From assembly GCA_903863255.1 (NCBI GenBank), contig CAIPBJ010000044.1, positions 1-46,156 on the forward strand: 46,156 nt of DNA, written 5' to 3'. Positions 44,830 through 46,156 of this stretch are shown here, piece by piece. Position numbers and translations under genes: made by a program. The notes under the pieces were generated by a model, which saw nothing but the letters and a program-made list of their open reading frames with translations, had not been told where the DNA came from and ran no database searches. This stretch comes from an uncultured Methylophilaceae bacterium. GTDB taxonomy: Bacteria; Pseudomonadota; Gammaproteobacteria; Burkholderiales; Methylophilaceae. Position 1 is the stretch's first letter. Every line of letters begins with the position of its first letter.

Positions 44830-44879
44830 TGGTGGGCTGTGCGGGGATCGAACCCACGACAAACGGATTAAAAGACCGT
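44830..44879 (-). tRNA. 3' fragment of tRNA-Lys(UUU), likely att site of an integrated element
   Basis: On the minus strand the bases form the 3' half of a tRNA-Lys: anticodon stem and loop (44863-44879, loop CTTTTAA with UUU anticodon), variable bases 44858-44862, T arm GTGGG-TTCGATC-CCCGC (44841-44857), acceptor ACAGCCC plus A, and CCA (44830-44832). The D arm and the 5' acceptor strand, expected as GGGCTGT, are absent; beyond 44880 the sequence is AT-rich. The anticodon stem has one T-T mismatch, so homology fades there. A truncated tRNA 3' end next to foreign-looking DNA is the mark of site-specific integration into a tRNA gene. The fragment is the left end of the element; the intact tRNA-Lys should be on its right end. 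Confidence 0.85.
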
Positions 44880-45075
44880 CAATTAAAATTAAATAAATTT
44901 AAAATCAATACTTTACAACGCTCGCAACCCTTGTAAATTTGTCGAAAACAGCCTAAATTAGTCATATTTAATATAGGTTAGTTACGTTTTAGCTACGGCG
45001 TACAAGGTATATACAGTCTCAACAATCTTCCATTAAAACTGATTAAATAATTGGATAATAAATATAAATGTAAAT

Positions 45076-45093
45076 TTTCAACAAATGCTGAAA
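45076..45093. promoter_or_regulatory. Palindromic operator 1 of the AbiEi-like gene
   Basis: TTTCAACAAATGCTGAAA is a palindrome with arms TTTCA-x-CA / TG-x-TGAAA. A near-identical site stands at 45142-45159, centre-to-centre 66 bases. Between the two, TGAAAAT/ATTTTCA (45107-45128) forms a third, looser inverted repeat. Nothing else recognisable lies between 44880 and 45150. Confidence 0.6.
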
Positions 45094-45141
45094 TACACAT
45101 TTATAGTGAAAATACATTGACATTTTCATTGAATATGATAG

Positions 45142-45159
45142 TTTCAGCAAATGTTGAAA
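45142..45159. promoter_or_regulatory. Palindromic operator 2, overlapping the start codon
   Basis: TTTCAGCAAATGTTGAAA matches site 1 at 16 of 18 positions when read in the same direction, and covers the ATG at 45151-45153. A repressor bound here would block transcription, and the same RNA stretch can fold over the start codon. AbiEi antitoxins are known to bind paired inverted repeats in their own promoter, so autoregulation is the natural reading. Confidence 0.6.
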
Positions 45160-46156
45160 ACAATCCATCATGAAAAAAACATAGAAGCCGAAGCAATCAC
45201 TAAGCTTAGTGATCTACTTGATTCGATACCAACTATAGAGTTATTAAGCGTAGATCAACAAAGTCAAAATGATAATATGGGTGTGGACTTCAGTGTTGAA
45301 GTAGATATTTCAGGCAAACGCCACACTTTAATTTGTCAGGTTAAGTCTAGCGGATAACCACGCTATGTTCAACTAGGGTCGCTGCAGCTCAAAAATTACT
45401 TAGTACTAAACAATCAAAAGGCTACTCCAGTTCTAATAGCTCCCTACCTGTCTCCACAAACTCAGAAGTTATGTAAAGAAAACCAAATTAATTACCTAGA
45501 CTTTGAAGGTAACGCGCGTTTATTTTTTGATAATATTTTTATCGAAAGACAAGTTGCGAGCAAACCAGCCTCCGACCGACGAGATCTAAGGTCTATATTT
45601 AAACCAAAGTCAGCTCAGATATTGAAAGTGTTGTTGAGTAATCCTAACCGCTCATGGCGGTTAATGGAGTTAGCAGAGCAAGCCCATGTAAGCATTGGTC
45701 ATGTTAGTAATGTTCGTAATAATCTATTAGATAGAGAGTGGGCGAAAGTATCGGAAGAAGGTTTTTTTCTTTCAAAGCCAGATGACTTATTAGACGCATG
45801 GCATGACGAGTACATTCCTCCGAAAGGCAATCGCCTACAGTTCTATACAACATTACATGGAAGTGACCTAGAAAATGCCGCTCGTAATACACTAAAAGAT
45901 AATTTAAATGGTTTGGCTGCATTTTCATCATTCTCAGCAGCAAATTGGATTGCTCCATATGGACGTACTAATATCCAATATTTTTATGCCGATGCAATCG
46001 GGTTGGAGCGATTGAAGTTAGGGCTAAATCTGAGTTCTTCATACAAAGGTGAAAATGTAGTTATCACCGTTTTAAAAGATACATCACTGTTGTTACAGAC
46101 TATAGAGCCAGCATCTGGAGCAATATGCACAGATAAAATTCAAACGTATCTAGATC
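45151..46156 (+). pseudogene. AbiEi-type antitoxin-like gene, broken by an in-frame stop and cut by the window end
   Basis: One reading frame continues from the ATG at 45151 to the last base, interrupted only by a TAA at 45355-45357. The first part (68 residues) ends in LICQVKSSG and the following part starts PRYVQLGSLQLKNY; together they give the familiar run ...KSSG-x-PRY... seen in type IV toxin-antitoxin AbiEi-like proteins with a nuclease-like N-terminus. Next come PVLIAPYLSPQTQKLCKEN, INYLDFEGNARLFFDNIFIERQ, and a winged-helix region (FKPKSAQILKVLLSN, WRLMELAEQAHVSIGHVSNVR). The simplest repair is a single base (for example CAA to TAA). Nothing past the stop is frameshifted, so the mutation is recent, a sequencing error, or a suppressed stop. 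It is the first gene inside the putative element. Confidence 0.75.

Noticed and set aside
44875-44950. A complete tRNA-Lys gene
   Set aside because: The 5' acceptor strand and D arm are missing; the sequence beyond the anticodon arm is AT-rich and does not fold as a tRNA.
45704-45958. 84-residue minus-strand open frame at the right edge
   Set aside because: Lies within the plus-strand AbiEi-like frame, which has clear protein similarity on both sides.
1-46156. CRISPR array, transposase or insertion sequence
   Set aside because: No regularly spaced repeats, transposase motifs or terminal inverted repeats with target duplication were seen in the window.

Overview
The window looks like a bacterial chromosome segment, most likely from an AT-rich betaproteobacterium. 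The block miaB–phoH-like–ybeY–corC, then lnt, glyQ–glyS–gmhB–plsC–YgjP-type metallopeptidase, is an order I associate with Betaproteobacteria. Proteobacterial ompR/envZ, cysG, lexA and outer-membrane/LPS genes (gmhB, lnt) fit that. The assignment rests on gene order and protein style, not on a database search. The DabAB inorganic-carbon pump and PEP carboxylase suggest an organism that depends on bicarbonate, possibly an autotroph, but no RuBisCO or electron-donor gene is present here.

Layout. 1-339 is the 3' end of a flagellin gene, with a stem-loop after it. 582-3935 (+) carries a CHASE3-like/GGDEF diguanylate cyclase, a POT peptide transporter and a short-chain dehydrogenase. 4005-8693 (-) carries a HAD-IIA phosphatase, a glycosyltransferase-like protein and ppc. 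8716-13621 (+) carries a PF07399-type Na+/H+ antiporter, an AI-2E family transporter, a DUF455 ferritin-like protein and a SUV3-like RNA helicase. The helicase ends tail to tail with lexA. 13618-18276 (-) then carries lexA with its own SOS box, an OFA-family MFS transporter with a fused small-subunit helix, a DUF482 acyltransferase, a glycine-zipper lipoprotein and an exported EF-hand protein. 18537-20639 (+) is ompR/envZ and 20749-22158 (-) is cysG.

22313-33706 (+) is the housekeeping run miaB, phoH-like, ybeY, corC, a small exported protein, lnt, glyQ, glyS, gmhB, plsC and a YgjP-type peptidase. mscL is inserted on the minus strand. 33722-40154 is an inorganic-carbon locus: a membrane-anchored TAXI-type binding protein and a LysR regulator (both -) face dabB-dabA (+). 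After that come dps, a zinc alcohol dehydrogenase and a compact marR-yceI-CDGSH operon (-) under a large palindromic operator, then a lipoprotein.

The right edge is different. At 44830-44879 (-) there is a 3' fragment of a tRNA-Lys(UUU) gene without its 5' half. The tRNA's own-style terminator still lies on its left. This is the signature of an attachment site left by an element integrated into a tRNA. The element should extend rightwards out of the window, with the intact tRNA at its far end. Its first gene, from 45151, resembles AbiEi-type (type IV toxin-antitoxin) antitoxins, is preceded by two near-identical palindromes, and is interrupted by one in-frame TAA. This edge is the most unusual part of the window. 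The Dab/TAXI locus is the most interesting metabolic part.
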